From: Pontimicrobium sp. SW4
GTDB lineage: Bacteria > Bacteroidota > Bacteroidia > Flavobacteriales > Flavobacteriaceae
Reading direction: 5' to 3'
Length of the DNA: 64,000 nucleotides
Assembly (NCBI RefSeq): GCF_039954625.1
Contig: NZ_CP157199.1
Location: 1,860,001 to 1,924,000, forward strand
A program made the translations under genes and the position numbers. How positions within the stretch are numbered: position 1 is the first letter of the stretch; each line of letters begins with the position of its first letter. Positions 17,337-27,386 of this stretch are shown piece by piece. Under the pieces are notes generated by a model. The model was not told the DNA's origin. It made no database searches and was given only the letters and a program-made list of their open reading frames with translations.

Positions 17337-19874
17337 ATGAATACAAACATCCAAACACCAATAGATTATTTAAAAGGCGTTGGTCCTAATCGTGCAGATT
17401 TACTGCGTAAGGAGCTTGGTATTCATACATATCAAGATTTAGTTAACCTATTTCCAAACAGATATATTGATAGAACACAGTATTACAAAATCAATCAGCT
17501 ACAACAAAACTCAGCCGAAGTTCAAATAATAGGTCAAATTACAAGTCTTAAAGAAATAGCACAAAAACGCGGAAAACGCCTCGTAGGAAACTTTACAGAC
17601 GATACAGGCAGCATGGAATTGGTTTGGTTTAGAGGTCACAAATGGATTCGAGAGAGCATTAAACTAAACACGACATATGTGGTTTTTGGGAAGATTAACT
17701 GGTTTAATGGAAAATTCAGCATGCCTCATCCTGAAATGGAACTTTTAGAAGATCATGAAAAAAACTTAAGCTCAGCAATGCAAGCTGTATACCCTTCTAC
17801 TGAAAAATTATCCAATAAGGGAATTACCAATCGCGTAATTATAAAAATAATGCAGCAATTGTTTTTGGAGACCAAAGGAAAATTCACAGAAACATTATCA
17901 GAAAACTTAATTAAAGAACAAAAATTATTATCAAAATCGAAAGCGCTTTTTAATGTGCACTTTCCAGAATCTCAAAAGCTATTAGCACATGCACAATTTC
18001 GATTAAAATTTGAAGAATTGTTTTACATTCAATTACAATTAATTTTAAAAAACCTCATCCATAAATCAAAAATAAAAGGGTTTCCATTTACAAAAGTCGG
18101 TGACTATTTTAACACTTTTTTTAAAGAGCATTTACCCTTCAAATTAACCAACGCTCAAAAGCGAGTTATTAAAGAAATTCGGCAAGATTTAGGAAGCAAC
18201 GCACAAATGAACCGGTTACTACAAGGTGATGTGGGTTCTGGAAAAACAATAGTAGCACTAATGTCAATGTTCATAGCTATTGACAACGGTTTTCAAGCAT
18301 GTTTAATGGCTCCTACTGAAATTTTGTCAGTACAACACTATAACAGTTTAAATTCATATTGTAAAAATCTGAATATCAGAATAAAACTATTAACTGGTTC
18401 AACTAAAACTTTAGAAAGAAAAAAAATCCATGAATCTTTAAAAAATGGCGATTTAAACATCTTAATTGGCACTCATGCGCTCCTTGAAGATAAGGTGGAA
18501 TTCAAGAATTTAGGCCTCGCAATTATTGATGAACAACATCGTTTTGGAGTAGCACAAAGAAGTAAACTTTGGAAGAAAGGCCCTCCTCTTTCCTCCCAGA
18601 GGGAGGACGCAAAAACTGTACTCGATAGATATAAAACTGCACGACCATCAACTTATAAACTGATGAAAGATTTACAACAGGAAAACAAAAAAAACAGTAC
18701 TGAAGCTGAAGGTATTTTATGGGAGTGTTTGAGGGCAAAAAAAATCGATTATAAATTTAGACGACAACATATTATTGATGAGTTTATTGTTGATTTTGTT
18801 AATATCGAAAAAAAATTAGTGGTTGAAATAGATGGTGGTTACCATAACGCTCAACAACAAAAACAGATAGATGAAATAAGGACACTCATTTTAAAAGAGC
18901 TGGGTTTTAATGTTATCTGTTTTACCAATGAGCAGGTTATTGGAGATACAGAAAATGTACTTATAAAAATTGAGAATCAATTAAAAAGCCTCCCCTCTAG
19001 GGAGGTTGGTGAGGCTTCCCTTCCTCCACACATCTTAGTAATGACTGCTACACCAATTCCGAGAACCTTAGCAATGTCTGTTTATGGCGACTTAGACATA
19101 TCCGTAATTGACGAATTACCACCAGGCAGAAAAGACATAAAAACTGTCCATAGATTTGATAAAAATCGCTTACAAGTTTTTGGATTTATTCGAGATGAAA
19201 TAAAAAAAGGGAGGCAAGTATATATTGTCTATCCATTAATTCAAGAAAGTTCTGCTATGGATTATAAAGATTTAATGGATGGCTACGAAAGTATATCGAG
19301 AGATTTCCCTTTACCTGAATATCAAATTTCAATTGTTCATGGAAAAATGAAAGCTGCCGATAAGGATTACGAAATGCAACGTTTTGCAAAAGGCGAAACA
19401 CAAATTATGGTTGCTACCACAGTTATTGAAGTTGGGGTAAATGTACCTAACGCATCGGTTATGGTTATTGAAAGTGCCGAACGCTTTGGTTTATCGCAAT
19501 TACATCAATTACGTGGTCGCGTTGGTCGTGGTGCCGAACAAAGCTATTGCATATTAATGACTGGCTATAAATTGAGTAACGACAGTCGAACACGACTAGA
19601 AACCATGGTAAGAACCAACGATGGTTTTGAAATTGCCGAAGTCGATTTAAAACTTCGTGGCCCTGGGGATCTTATGGGAACACAACAAAGCGGTGTATTG
19701 AACCTTAAAATAGCCGATATTATAAAAGATAAAAATATTTTACAACAAGCACGTTTTTATGCAAAGCGTATTTTAAGTAGTGATCCAACATTATCAAATC
19801 CAGAAAATAAGGAGATATTACACACATACAAACAGCTAAGTAAATTCAAGAATATTTGGAACTATATTAGTTAA
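17337..19874 (+). CDS. recG: ATP-dependent DNA helicase RecG with an in-frame DUF559 domain insert
   Basis: 845 residues against about 700 for usual RecG. The wedge/OB domain (LKGVGPNRADLLRKELGI, PNRYIDRT) is followed by Walker A GDVGSGKT (from residue 297) and motif II DEQHRFG (from 398). The C-terminal helicase half has TATPIPRT (from 570), GRVGRGAEQSYC and LRGPGDLMGTQQSG. Between motifs II and III sits an extra segment of about 147 residues (about 415-562) containing a DUF559/Vsr-like nuclease domain. RecG remodels stalled forks and Holliday junctions. The insert keeps the frame open and all RecG motifs intact, so a functional fusion is possible but unproven. The 3' end recurs as a decayed copy at 31876. 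Confidence 0.95.
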   Translation: MNTNIQTPIDYLKGVGPNRADLLRKELGIHTYQDLVNLFPNRYIDRTQYYKINQLQQNSAEVQIIGQITSLKEIAQKRGKRLVGNFTDDTGSMELVWFRGHKWIRESIKLNTTYVVFGKINWFNGKFSMPHPEMELLEDHEKNLSSAMQAVYPSTEKLSNKGITNRVIIKIMQQLFLETKGKFTETLSENLIKEQKLLSKSKALFNVHFPESQKLLAHAQFRLKFEELFYIQLQLILKNLIHKSKIKGFPFTKVGDYFNTFFKEHLPFKLTNAQKRVIKEIRQDLGSNAQMNRLLQGDVGSGKTIVALMSMFIAIDNGFQACLMAPTEILSVQHYNSLNSYCKNLNIRIKLLTGSTKTLERKKIHESLKNGDLNILIGTHALLEDKVEFKNLGLAIIDEQHRFGVAQRSKLWKKGPPLSSQREDAKTVLDRYKTARPSTYKLMKDLQQENKKNSTEAEGILWECLRAKKIDYKFRRQHIIDEFIVDFVNIEKKLVVEIDGGYHNAQQQKQIDEIRTLILKELGFNVICFTNEQVIGDTENVLIKIENQLKSLPSREVGEASLPPHILVMTATPIPRTLAMSVYGDLDISVIDELPPGRKDIKTVHRFDKNRLQVFGFIRDEIKKGRQVYIVYPLIQESSAMDYKDLMDGYESISRDFPLPEYQISIVHGKMKAADKDYEMQRFAKGETQIMVATTVIEVGVNVPNASVMVIESAERFGLSQLHQLRGRVGRGAEQSYCILMTGYKLSNDSRTRLETMVRTNDGFEIAEVDLKLRGPGDLMGTQQSGVLNLKIADIIKDKNILQQARFYAKRILSSDPTLSNPENKEILHTYKQLSKFKNIWNYIS
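18579..19027 (+). mobile_element. In-frame DUF559 endonuclease-like insertion with palindromic flanks
   Basis: The extra segment of recG encodes KNSTEAEGILW, YKFRRQHIIDEFIVDF, LVVEIDGGYH and GFNVICFTNEQV, the DUF559 (Vsr-like PD-(D/E)XK) pattern with D, E-x-D residues present. Its ends carry GC-rich palindromes unlike the surrounding DNA: TCCTCCC/GGGAGGA (18591-18607) on the left; nested AAGCCTC/GAGGCTT (18986-19017) and CCTCCC/GGGAGG (18989-19005) on the right. Exact borders are uncertain by a few codons. No splicing residues of inteins are evident. Treating it as a mobile unit is inference from the flanking repeats and the clean helicase on both sides. Confidence 0.75.
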
Positions 19875-19945
19875 CATCACTTACCAATAAACCTACAATA
19901 ACCTAATTTAAGGTATTTTAAGTATCTTTAAAAAAAATAAAAGTC

Positions 19946-21139
19946 ATGTTTAGCCACAAATCAATTCTTAAAAAAACATTTACCTATAAGTGGATGTTTG
20001 TTTCCTTATTACTTATTTCTTATACCTGTCAAAACAATGAGCCTGTATTACAAGGACCTCAAGTAGCACAATTTAATCTAGATTTATTTGAGCAAAACTT
20101 AATAGACTATGTCAATTGGGGAAATGATGCTCCCATTGGCTGGACCTACGCCATAACAAAAGATGGACAACTAGCTCGCACTGGAGCATTTGGAAACGCT
20201 ATTCAAGAACCAGATGGTACTGTCGAGGCAATGACTGCTACTAAAGAATTAAATATTGCTAGTATTACAAAATTCTACACAGCAATTGTTGTTATGCAAC
20301 TTATTGAAGATCTCAACTTAGATGTTGATGATAAAATTGCTCCTTATTTACCTAATTCATGGAGCCAAGGTTCTGGAATAGATCAACTAACATTTGCTAA
20401 CCTTATGCGTCATGAATCTGGTTTTGAAACGAATAATACCGATTTTAACAACACCTTATCTTACGATGCCATTAAGCAAGCCGTTGCAAATGGCGTAACT
20501 GTACCAGCAACAAGAGACTACGACAATATTAACTTTGCCATTTTTAGAATATTAATCCCATCCTTACAAAATAACCTACCTAATGCACCACTAGTTAGTC
20601 TAGAAAGTGACCAAGCGACTCAAGCTGGTTACAAACAGTACATGCAAAAGGCCTTATTTGACAAATGTGGTTTAAACAATATTGATTTCACGGAAGAACA
20701 ACCTAATCCTGCTAGATATTACAACAAGAACGACGGAGTTAATAATGTTTCGGGATTAACCTATGGTGATTGGGATCATATTTCTGGTGGAGGAGGCTAT
20801 TTTATGACCATTGTAGAAATGGCTGCTGTAAATGCCTATTACATGCATACAGACAATCTAATTACCGAAGCTTCTAAAACGCTTATAGAAGATAATTACT
20901 TTGGTCTGGACGCTTATTTTAGTGGTGATTCCAGAGAAGAACATGGAAAGTACTACGGAAAAAATGGAAGCATTTCTAACAGCGGACAAGGTATGCTCTC
21001 GCAAATACAAATGTTCCCAATAAACGGTATTGAAATTGCCGTAATTGTAAACTCAAGAGGTGTCACGTATAAAACAGGTGTCGATAGCTTTTTAAGATCC
21101 TCTATAAAAGATGCTTATAATGATGCTTGGGAAGATTAA
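19946..21139 (+). CDS. Exported serine hydrolase (class C beta-lactamase fold), lipoprotein
   Basis: 397 residues. An N-terminal hydrophobic stretch ends in SYTCQNNEP, a plausible lipobox. PF00144 motifs: nucleophile SITK within LNIASITKFYTAIV, tyrosine motif YDNINFAIF, and a C-terminal SNSGQGM in the KTG/HTG position. It is likely a periplasmic or surface D-peptidase or esterase; the substrate is unknown. It lies 71 bases after recG with no terminator visible between them. It is the first gene of the block bracketed by the two recG 3' ends. Confidence 0.9.
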   Translation: MFSHKSILKKTFTYKWMFVSLLLISYTCQNNEPVLQGPQVAQFNLDLFEQNLIDYVNWGNDAPIGWTYAITKDGQLARTGAFGNAIQEPDGTVEAMTATKELNIASITKFYTAIVVMQLIEDLNLDVDDKIAPYLPNSWSQGSGIDQLTFANLMRHESGFETNNTDFNNTLSYDAIKQAVANGVTVPATRDYDNINFAIFRILIPSLQNNLPNAPLVSLESDQATQAGYKQYMQKALFDKCGLNNIDFTEEQPNPARYYNKNDGVNNVSGLTYGDWDHISGGGGYFMTIVEMAAVNAYYMHTDNLITEASKTLIEDNYFGLDAYFSGDSREEHGKYYGKNGSISNSGQGMLSQIQMFPINGIEIAVIVNSRGVTYKTGVDSFLRSSIKDAYNDAWED

Positions 21140-21174
21140 AAAAGCCCAATCTTTCAATTGGGCTAAAAAAAAAA
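21138..21174 (-). terminator. Hairpin with its T-run on the minus strand
   Basis: AGCCCAAT (21143-21150) pairs with ATTGGGCT (21157-21164) around a 6-base loop, directly after the serine hydrolase stop. A-runs flank both sides, so a U-tract exists only in minus-strand transcripts. The remainder of the gap to 21362 is AT-rich with no recognisable element. Confidence 0.5.
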
Positions 21175-21362
21175 CAGTACATACTTGTCGGTACTTAAGA
21201 TTGATGACATATGTATGCCTAAGTTAACTACACAATATTTAGGTAGCTGTTATAATATTGTTAATTAACGTAATCTTATGAAGATTTAACACCTCATTAT
21301 TTTCATAATAAAAACTTAACTTAGCACAAAAAAGCTTTCTAAGCTCTCATTAAACCAACCAT

Positions 21363-24299
21363 ATGAAACTTAAAACTTGCATACAAATACTCTGTTTTTG
21401 TACCTTTTTTTTGATTAGCTGTAAAAAAAATAACAGTCCAGAATCTATAGGAATTGCTTCTATTAAAGAAGTGTTAATGAATTTTAAAACCTATCCTTTT
21501 TCTGATCCTAGTCCTGTTGTGGATATGAATAACATTTATCCATATTTTAAATTTGATGGTTATACAAATAATGTGATTGATCAATCTTGGAAAATGGTCG
21601 TTATGGAAAATGACTACATAAAAGTTTTTGTTTGTCCTGAAATTGGCGGTAAGGTTTGGGGAGCTATTGAGAAATCTACTGGAAAAGAGTTTTTATATTA
21701 TAATGATGTAGTCAAGTTTAGAAATATTGCCATGAGAGGCCCTTGGACTTCTGGTGGATTGGAATTTAATTTTGGAGATATTGGTCATGCACCTTCTTGC
21801 TCTACTCCTGTTGATTATAAATTGATTGAAAATAGTGATGGAAGTGTTTCTTGCATTGTTGGTGCTTATGATTTACCATCAAGAACACGATGGAATATTG
21901 ATATCAAACTCCCAAAAAATAAAGCCTACCTTGAAACCAAGGTGTCTTGGTTTAACACAACCAATCAGTTTACAAGCTATTACCAATGGATGAATGCAGC
22001 CGCTAAAGCTTCAGGGAATTTAGAATTCGTATATCCTGGAAAAAACTTTATTGGACATAATGGTGAAACTGGTAATTGGCCAATAGATAATAATAGAGAT
22101 ATTTCTAAATACGAGAATAATAATTTTGGTGGTTATAAATCATATCATGTTTTAAATTCATATTCAAATATTTTTGGCGGTTACTGGAAAGATGATGACT
22201 TCGGATTTGGTCATTATGTAGATTATGACGAAAAACCTGGAAAAAAACTATGGATTTGGGGATTATCTGATCAAGGTATGATTTGGGAAGATTTACTTAC
22301 TGACACTAAAGGACAATATATAGAGTACCAATCAGGAAAATTATTCAATCAAGCCTCACCCGGAAGCACCTTTTCTCCTTTTAAGCACAAAGAATTTCAA
22401 CCTTACAATTCAGATGTAATGACAGAGCTTTGGTTTCCGTTAAAAAACACTAATGGTATGGTTGCTGCTTCTAAATATGCTGTTCTTAATGTTGAAAGCA
22501 CTACGGATTCACTAACTATTTATGTAAGTGCTTTAGAGCATTTATCTGAAACTTTAGAGATAACACAAAACAGAGAAACAACCAAATTTGAAATAAACCT
22601 TAAACCTTTAGAGGTTTTTAAAACTAAAATTACAATTAATCAAAAGGATGATTTTAATATCCAACTTGGAGATAACCTACTTCAATACTCATCAAAACAA
22701 GAAGATTATTTAGTAAACAGACCTATCAATCATAAAACTGATTTTAATTGGGGTTCTGCATATGGCATTTACACAAAAGCATTAGGGCTTGAAAAACAGC
22801 GCCAATATGAAGAAGCTGCAAAAGAGTATCATAATTGCATTGAAAAAGATGAAGGATTTATACCAGCATACAGTAGACTGTCATTAGCTTATTATAGACA
22901 AATGGATTACAAAAATGCTTTAAAATATAGTAAAGAAGCCTTATCCATAGACACTTATCATCCAGAATCAAACTATGCATATGGTCTTGTTAATAAAAAA
23001 CTCGGAAACATTACTGATGCTAAATCTGGGTTTTCGATAGCTTCACAATCAGCAAGCCTTCGCTCCTCTTCGTTTGTTGAATTAGCAATACTGTTTTTAA
23101 AAGAATATAATTATACTAAAGCAATTCATTATACTTCCAAAGCAATTGATGCTGACACTAACAACATTATAGCTCATATGATTCAAGCCTTTGCAAGTAG
23201 ACAATCAAAAGATGAAGACAGTTCAATCACTGCTATAAACAATATTTATAAACTAGATCCACTTTCAGATTTTGCGAGGTTTGAAGAGGCACTAATGAAC
23301 TTAAATGATTTAGCGACTTTTAATACTAGAATTACTAATGAATTGCCTTTTGAATCCTATTTAGAATTGGCAGCAATTTACCTTCAATTTAATGACACTC
23401 AAGCTGCAATCTCTGTATTAAAGGAAAGTCCACAGCATCCAATTGTTAATCTTTGGCTTGCTAATCTTGACAAAAACAACGAAAGCAACTATCTAAAAAG
23501 TGTTTTTGAGGCATCTGCTGAAATGGTATTTCCACATCGTGTTGAAACATCTGAGTTTTTAGAAACTACGCTGAAAACAAATTCTCATTGGAAATTAAAA
23601 TACTATCTAGGTCTAATTTATTGGCATAAAGGATTGAGAGAAAAAGCATCAACATTATTTGAACAATGCCAAAATGAACCAGATTTTGCTGCATTTTATT
23701 TAACAAAGTTGAAGTTGGTTGAGACGACCTCATTAAAAGAAAGAGAGCTTCTTGAAAGAGCTTTAGAATTAAATCCTAACGATTGGCGAACAGCATTGGC
23801 CTTGAGTAATAATCATTTAATTAATAATGAAACCTCAAAAGCCATTGAAATTGGAGAGAAATTTATAAAATTATTTCCTGAAAATTCGCACATAGGCATG
23901 AATTACACCTCAGCACTTTTACAAGACAAACAATATCTGAATGCTTTGAAATTCTTAGAAAATTTCAATATTCTACCTTTTGAGGGTTCTACCGAGGGCA
24001 AAAAAATATATTCGTTGGTTTGCATTAAATTAGCATTGCAAGCTTATAACCAAAAAGAATACGACAAAACCATTGATTATGCCGAAAAAGCAAAATTTTG
24101 GCCAAGAAATTTAGGTGTTGGCAAACCTTATGATGTTGATGAACAACTAGAAAATTACATCATTGCCAAAGCAAACAACAAACTTGGAGATACTGCAAAC
24201 ACTCAAAAATTAAAAGTTGATTTGCTTAAAAATATTAAAAGTAATTCTGAAACATTAAATATTGATTTAGCTCTTGAGACTATAAAAACATTAAACTAA
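21363..24299 (+). CDS. DUF5107 and TPR lipoprotein
   Basis: 978 residues with a lipoprotein signal (CFCTFFLISCKK). Residues about 40-400 match DUF5107, a galactose-mutarotase-like beta-sandwich (CPEIGGKVWGAIEKSTG, MRGPWTSGGLEFNFGDIGH). Residues about 450-970 form many TPR helices (EAAKEYHNCIEKDEGFIPAYSR and similar). DUF5107-TPR proteins occur in Bacteroidota with glycoside-hydrolase genes and are thought to handle carbohydrates, but no reaction is established. Only 8 bases separate it from the next gene, which points to a two-gene operon. Confidence 0.9.
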   Translation: MKLKTCIQILCFCTFFLISCKKNNSPESIGIASIKEVLMNFKTYPFSDPSPVVDMNNIYPYFKFDGYTNNVIDQSWKMVVMENDYIKVFVCPEIGGKVWGAIEKSTGKEFLYYNDVVKFRNIAMRGPWTSGGLEFNFGDIGHAPSCSTPVDYKLIENSDGSVSCIVGAYDLPSRTRWNIDIKLPKNKAYLETKVSWFNTTNQFTSYYQWMNAAAKASGNLEFVYPGKNFIGHNGETGNWPIDNNRDISKYENNNFGGYKSYHVLNSYSNIFGGYWKDDDFGFGHYVDYDEKPGKKLWIWGLSDQGMIWEDLLTDTKGQYIEYQSGKLFNQASPGSTFSPFKHKEFQPYNSDVMTELWFPLKNTNGMVAASKYAVLNVESTTDSLTIYVSALEHLSETLEITQNRETTKFEINLKPLEVFKTKITINQKDDFNIQLGDNLLQYSSKQEDYLVNRPINHKTDFNWGSAYGIYTKALGLEKQRQYEEAAKEYHNCIEKDEGFIPAYSRLSLAYYRQMDYKNALKYSKEALSIDTYHPESNYAYGLVNKKLGNITDAKSGFSIASQSASLRSSSFVELAILFLKEYNYTKAIHYTSKAIDADTNNIIAHMIQAFASRQSKDEDSSITAINNIYKLDPLSDFARFEEALMNLNDLATFNTRITNELPFESYLELAAIYLQFNDTQAAISVLKESPQHPIVNLWLANLDKNNESNYLKSVFEASAEMVFPHRVETSEFLETTLKTNSHWKLKYYLGLIYWHKGLREKASTLFEQCQNEPDFAAFYLTKLKLVETTSLKERELLERALELNPNDWRTALALSNNHLINNETSKAIEIGEKFIKLFPENSHIGMNYTSALLQDKQYLNALKFLENFNILPFEGSTEGKKIYSLVCIKLALQAYNQKEYDKTIDYAEKAKFWPRNLGVGKPYDVDEQLENYIIAKANNKLGDTANTQKLKVDLLKNIKSNSETLNIDLALETIKTLN

Positions 24300-24307
24300 C
24301 CATTACC

Positions 24308-27300
24308 ATGAATAAACTAAGCAAATTAACTGTTCTATTTGTTTTACTGATATGTTCTTGCACAGAAAAGGAAACTAGTGATATCACTTACAGAGACAAA
24401 GATGTCACAGCATCAAAATATGATGTTGTTTACGAAAGCGGGAACTGGGAACATCCTATCTATAAAGAAGCATTTGAATCTTTTGGAAACCAGAGAGCTG
24501 TGATTCAAATAGAAAATGACAATTTTGATAAAACGCAAGTGACTATTCCATGGAGACGACGTGATCATAATCCTGAAGCGAAAGATATCATTATTGTTGA
24601 TGCAAAAACAAACTTAATTGTTACAAACAAGCATGTTGTTGAGATCAACAATGAATTTGGACACATTGTATTTCAACCCAATCAAGATTCAAAAACGTAC
24701 TATGCATATTATTTTCCACATGAATCTACGGGTTCTTATTATCCGAAATTAAATTACAAAACACCAACACAAACTGACGATGAAGCTTGGCTAAATGAGA
24801 TAGAACAAACCACTATTGCCGATTTACCTAAAGCCAATGTATCAAGTATTCAATCTATTGATAATTTTAATAGTTTCTTTCCAATGGAAGTTATTGCAAC
24901 TCAAGAAGAAGTTTCCAGTTTTATATCTAGCAATCCTCAACCTTATTATTTATTCCCAGAATACAGAAATAACTCAATAAAACTTACTGATTATTTACCT
25001 GTTCGTTGGATAAAAAACACTGACAACGTAAATGGTATTTCAGACGAAGCATTAAGAGGTGAATATTACACGTTTCAAATAGGTGTGTTTTCTCCTGAAA
25101 TTGATTTGAATGATCTCGGGATTACCTTTTCAGATTTAAACAGTGATAATAACGAAATTTCAAAAGAAGCCATTACATGCTTTAATAAAGGTGGTGTTGA
25201 TTTAAATGGAAAATCCTTTAAAAAGACGGTTTCAGTATCAAAAGGTAAGACACAAGCACTTTGGTTTGGCATTGAAATTCCAGAAACTGCAAAGCAAGGT
25301 ATTTACAAAGGAAGTGTAATAATCAAACCCGAAAACAGCGTTGCAGACACGGTTTATATTAAGCTAAATGTGTCATCAGAAAAGATAGAAAACTATGGTG
25401 ATGGCCACCCAGAAAACATGTCGCGCTTACGTTGGCTAAATTCAACCATTGGAACTGATGAAAATTTTATTATCAAACCTTTTACTCCAGTAAATGTATT
25501 AGATAAAACACTTAGTATTCTAGGTCGTGATATAGAATTAAACAATTTTGGTTTACCTAATAATATTGATTCTTATTTCACTCTAGAGATGACTAAATTT
25601 TCAAAAGAAAAAGAACCTATTTTAAAAAAACCTATTCAGTTTAATGCTACAAAAACTGATGGTTCAGTAATAGATTGGACTACTAGTGATTACTCCATCA
25701 ATCAAACACATAAAAGTGCAGTTAATTGGAAAGCTACAAACCGTTCAGACGATTTAACGATGAGCGTTAATGGAACACTAGAGTATGATGGAATGCTAGA
25801 ATATAACATTCAATTAACTGCTGAAAATGACATCAATCTAAATGACGTTAATCTGCAAATTCCTATGCAAAAAGAAGCTGCAACATATATTCTTGGTCTT
25901 GGTGAAAAAGGAAGTTCATTAAAGAGCTCTATCAATTGGAAATGGGATGTAACCAAACATCATGAAGGTGCTTGGTTAGGAGGCATCAACAAAGGACTTC
26001 AATTTGTGTTGAGAGATAAAAATTATGAGCGTCCACTAAACACCAATTTCTATCAAGCAAAACCGCTAAACCTCCCTCCTTCTTGGCATAACGAAGGCAA
26101 AGGTGGTATTGATATCACCATGAATAATGATGGTGTTTTGGTAAAAAATTATAGTGGAGCAAGAACCATAAAAAAAGGTGACACTTTAAATTTTAATATT
26201 CGCTTTTTAATTACACCTTTTAAACTAATTGACACTGAAGAGCATTTTAATACACGCTTTGTTCATAAATATGTTCCTGTAGATTCTGTTATTAATTATA
26301 ATGGAACTATCGCAAATGTGCATCACGCTAACGAAATTAATCCTTACATTAACTATCCATTCTTTAATCTTGAAAAGCAAAAAGCATATATCGATGAGGC
26401 TCATAGCAAAGGTATTCGTGTAAAACTTTATAATACTATTAGAGAGCTCACATATAAATCACATGAGTTATTTGCTCTAAAAAGTCTTGGTGATGAAATA
26501 TTAAACGATGGTCTAGGCGGCGGCCATAGTTGGATGCAAGAACACCTTAAATCTAATTACCATTCTGCGTGGCATGCTACCGAAGTAAATGATGCCTCAA
26601 TATTAAATAAGGGTACTTCTAGATGGACTAATTATTATATTGAAGGTATTAACTGGCTAGCAAAAAATCAAGAAATAGATGGACTCTATTTAGACGACAT
26701 TGCATTTAGCAGAAGTACTGTAAAACGTATTGCAAGTGTATTTGACACGCATAGAGATTCGTTTGTGATTGATTTACATTCAGCAAATCAATACAACAAT
26801 CGTGATGGGTTTATTAACAGTGCTTTTTTATATATGGAACATTTTCCTTATATATCTAGACTTTGGTTTGGTGAATATTTTGAATACGATTTAGACCCAG
26901 ATTATTGGTTAACTGAAGTATCAGGAATTCCTTTTGGTTTAACAGGAGAAATGCTTGAAAAAGGAGGTCACCCATATCGTGGCCTTGTGTATGGAATGAC
27001 CACACGTGTTTATGGAAATTTCAATCCAGGAGCACTATGGGAACTATTCGATTCATTTGACATTGCTAATGCTGAAATGCTAGGTTATTGGGTGGATAGA
27101 TCTCCTATAAAAACAAACCATCCAAATATTAAAAGTACAGTCTATGTTCATGATGATAAAATCTTAATCGCAATTGGTTCATGGTCTAATAAAAACGAAC
27201 AAGTAATTTTAAATATTGATTGGAAAGCCTTAGGTTTTGATGAAAATTCAGCACAATTAAGCAGTCCTGAAATTAAAGATTTGCAACATTTAAAAACTTA

Positions 27301-27370
27301 TGATATCAATAAACCTATTACTATAGAAAAGAATCAAGGTTTAATTTTAGTGTTGAAAAAAAACAACTAA
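24308..27370 (+). CDS. Large glycoside-hydrolase-like lipoprotein (DUF6067/GH123-like)
   Basis: 1020 residues with a lipoprotein signal (FVLLICSCTEK). The N-terminal half is beta-rich (RGEYYTFQIGVF, PETAKQGIYKGSV), as in DUF6067/DUF4091 proteins related to GH123. The C-terminal half resembles a TIM-barrel hydrolase: EAHSKGIRVKLYNTIREL, then EIDGLYLDDIAFSR, where the adjacent aspartates are candidate catalytic residues, and GLTGEMLEKGGHPYRGLVYGM. I infer a surface or periplasmic glycosidase working with the DUF5107-TPR partner encoded just upstream. No SusC/SusD pair is present, so this is not a canonical polysaccharide utilisation locus. The substrate is unknown. Confidence 0.8.
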   Translation: MNKLSKLTVLFVLLICSCTEKETSDITYRDKDVTASKYDVVYESGNWEHPIYKEAFESFGNQRAVIQIENDNFDKTQVTIPWRRRDHNPEAKDIIIVDAKTNLIVTNKHVVEINNEFGHIVFQPNQDSKTYYAYYFPHESTGSYYPKLNYKTPTQTDDEAWLNEIEQTTIADLPKANVSSIQSIDNFNSFFPMEVIATQEEVSSFISSNPQPYYLFPEYRNNSIKLTDYLPVRWIKNTDNVNGISDEALRGEYYTFQIGVFSPEIDLNDLGITFSDLNSDNNEISKEAITCFNKGGVDLNGKSFKKTVSVSKGKTQALWFGIEIPETAKQGIYKGSVIIKPENSVADTVYIKLNVSSEKIENYGDGHPENMSRLRWLNSTIGTDENFIIKPFTPVNVLDKTLSILGRDIELNNFGLPNNIDSYFTLEMTKFSKEKEPILKKPIQFNATKTDGSVIDWTTSDYSINQTHKSAVNWKATNRSDDLTMSVNGTLEYDGMLEYNIQLTAENDINLNDVNLQIPMQKEAATYILGLGEKGSSLKSSINWKWDVTKHHEGAWLGGINKGLQFVLRDKNYERPLNTNFYQAKPLNLPPSWHNEGKGGIDITMNNDGVLVKNYSGARTIKKGDTLNFNIRFLITPFKLIDTEEHFNTRFVHKYVPVDSVINYNGTIANVHHANEINPYINYPFFNLEKQKAYIDEAHSKGIRVKLYNTIRELTYKSHELFALKSLGDEILNDGLGGGHSWMQEHLKSNYHSAWHATEVNDASILNKGTSRWTNYYIEGINWLAKNQEIDGLYLDDIAFSRSTVKRIASVFDTHRDSFVIDLHSANQYNNRDGFINSAFLYMEHFPYISRLWFGEYFEYDLDPDYWLTEVSGIPFGLTGEMLEKGGHPYRGLVYGMTTRVYGNFNPGALWELFDSFDIANAEMLGYWVDRSPIKTNHPNIKSTVYVHDDKILIAIGSWSNKNEQVILNIDWKALGFDENSAQLSSPEIKDLQHLKTYDINKPITIEKNQGLILVLKKNN

Positions 27371-27386
27371 TTTATAATTATATAAA

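Noticed and set aside
18523..18738. Minus-strand frame inside the recG insert
   Set aside because: Antisense to the clear DUF559 segment and hydrophobic without motif; a shadow.
18579..19027. Intein in RecG
   Set aside because: The insert lacks the first Cys/Ser and terminal His-Asn pattern, and the helicase motifs do not require splicing; the DUF559 match explains it.
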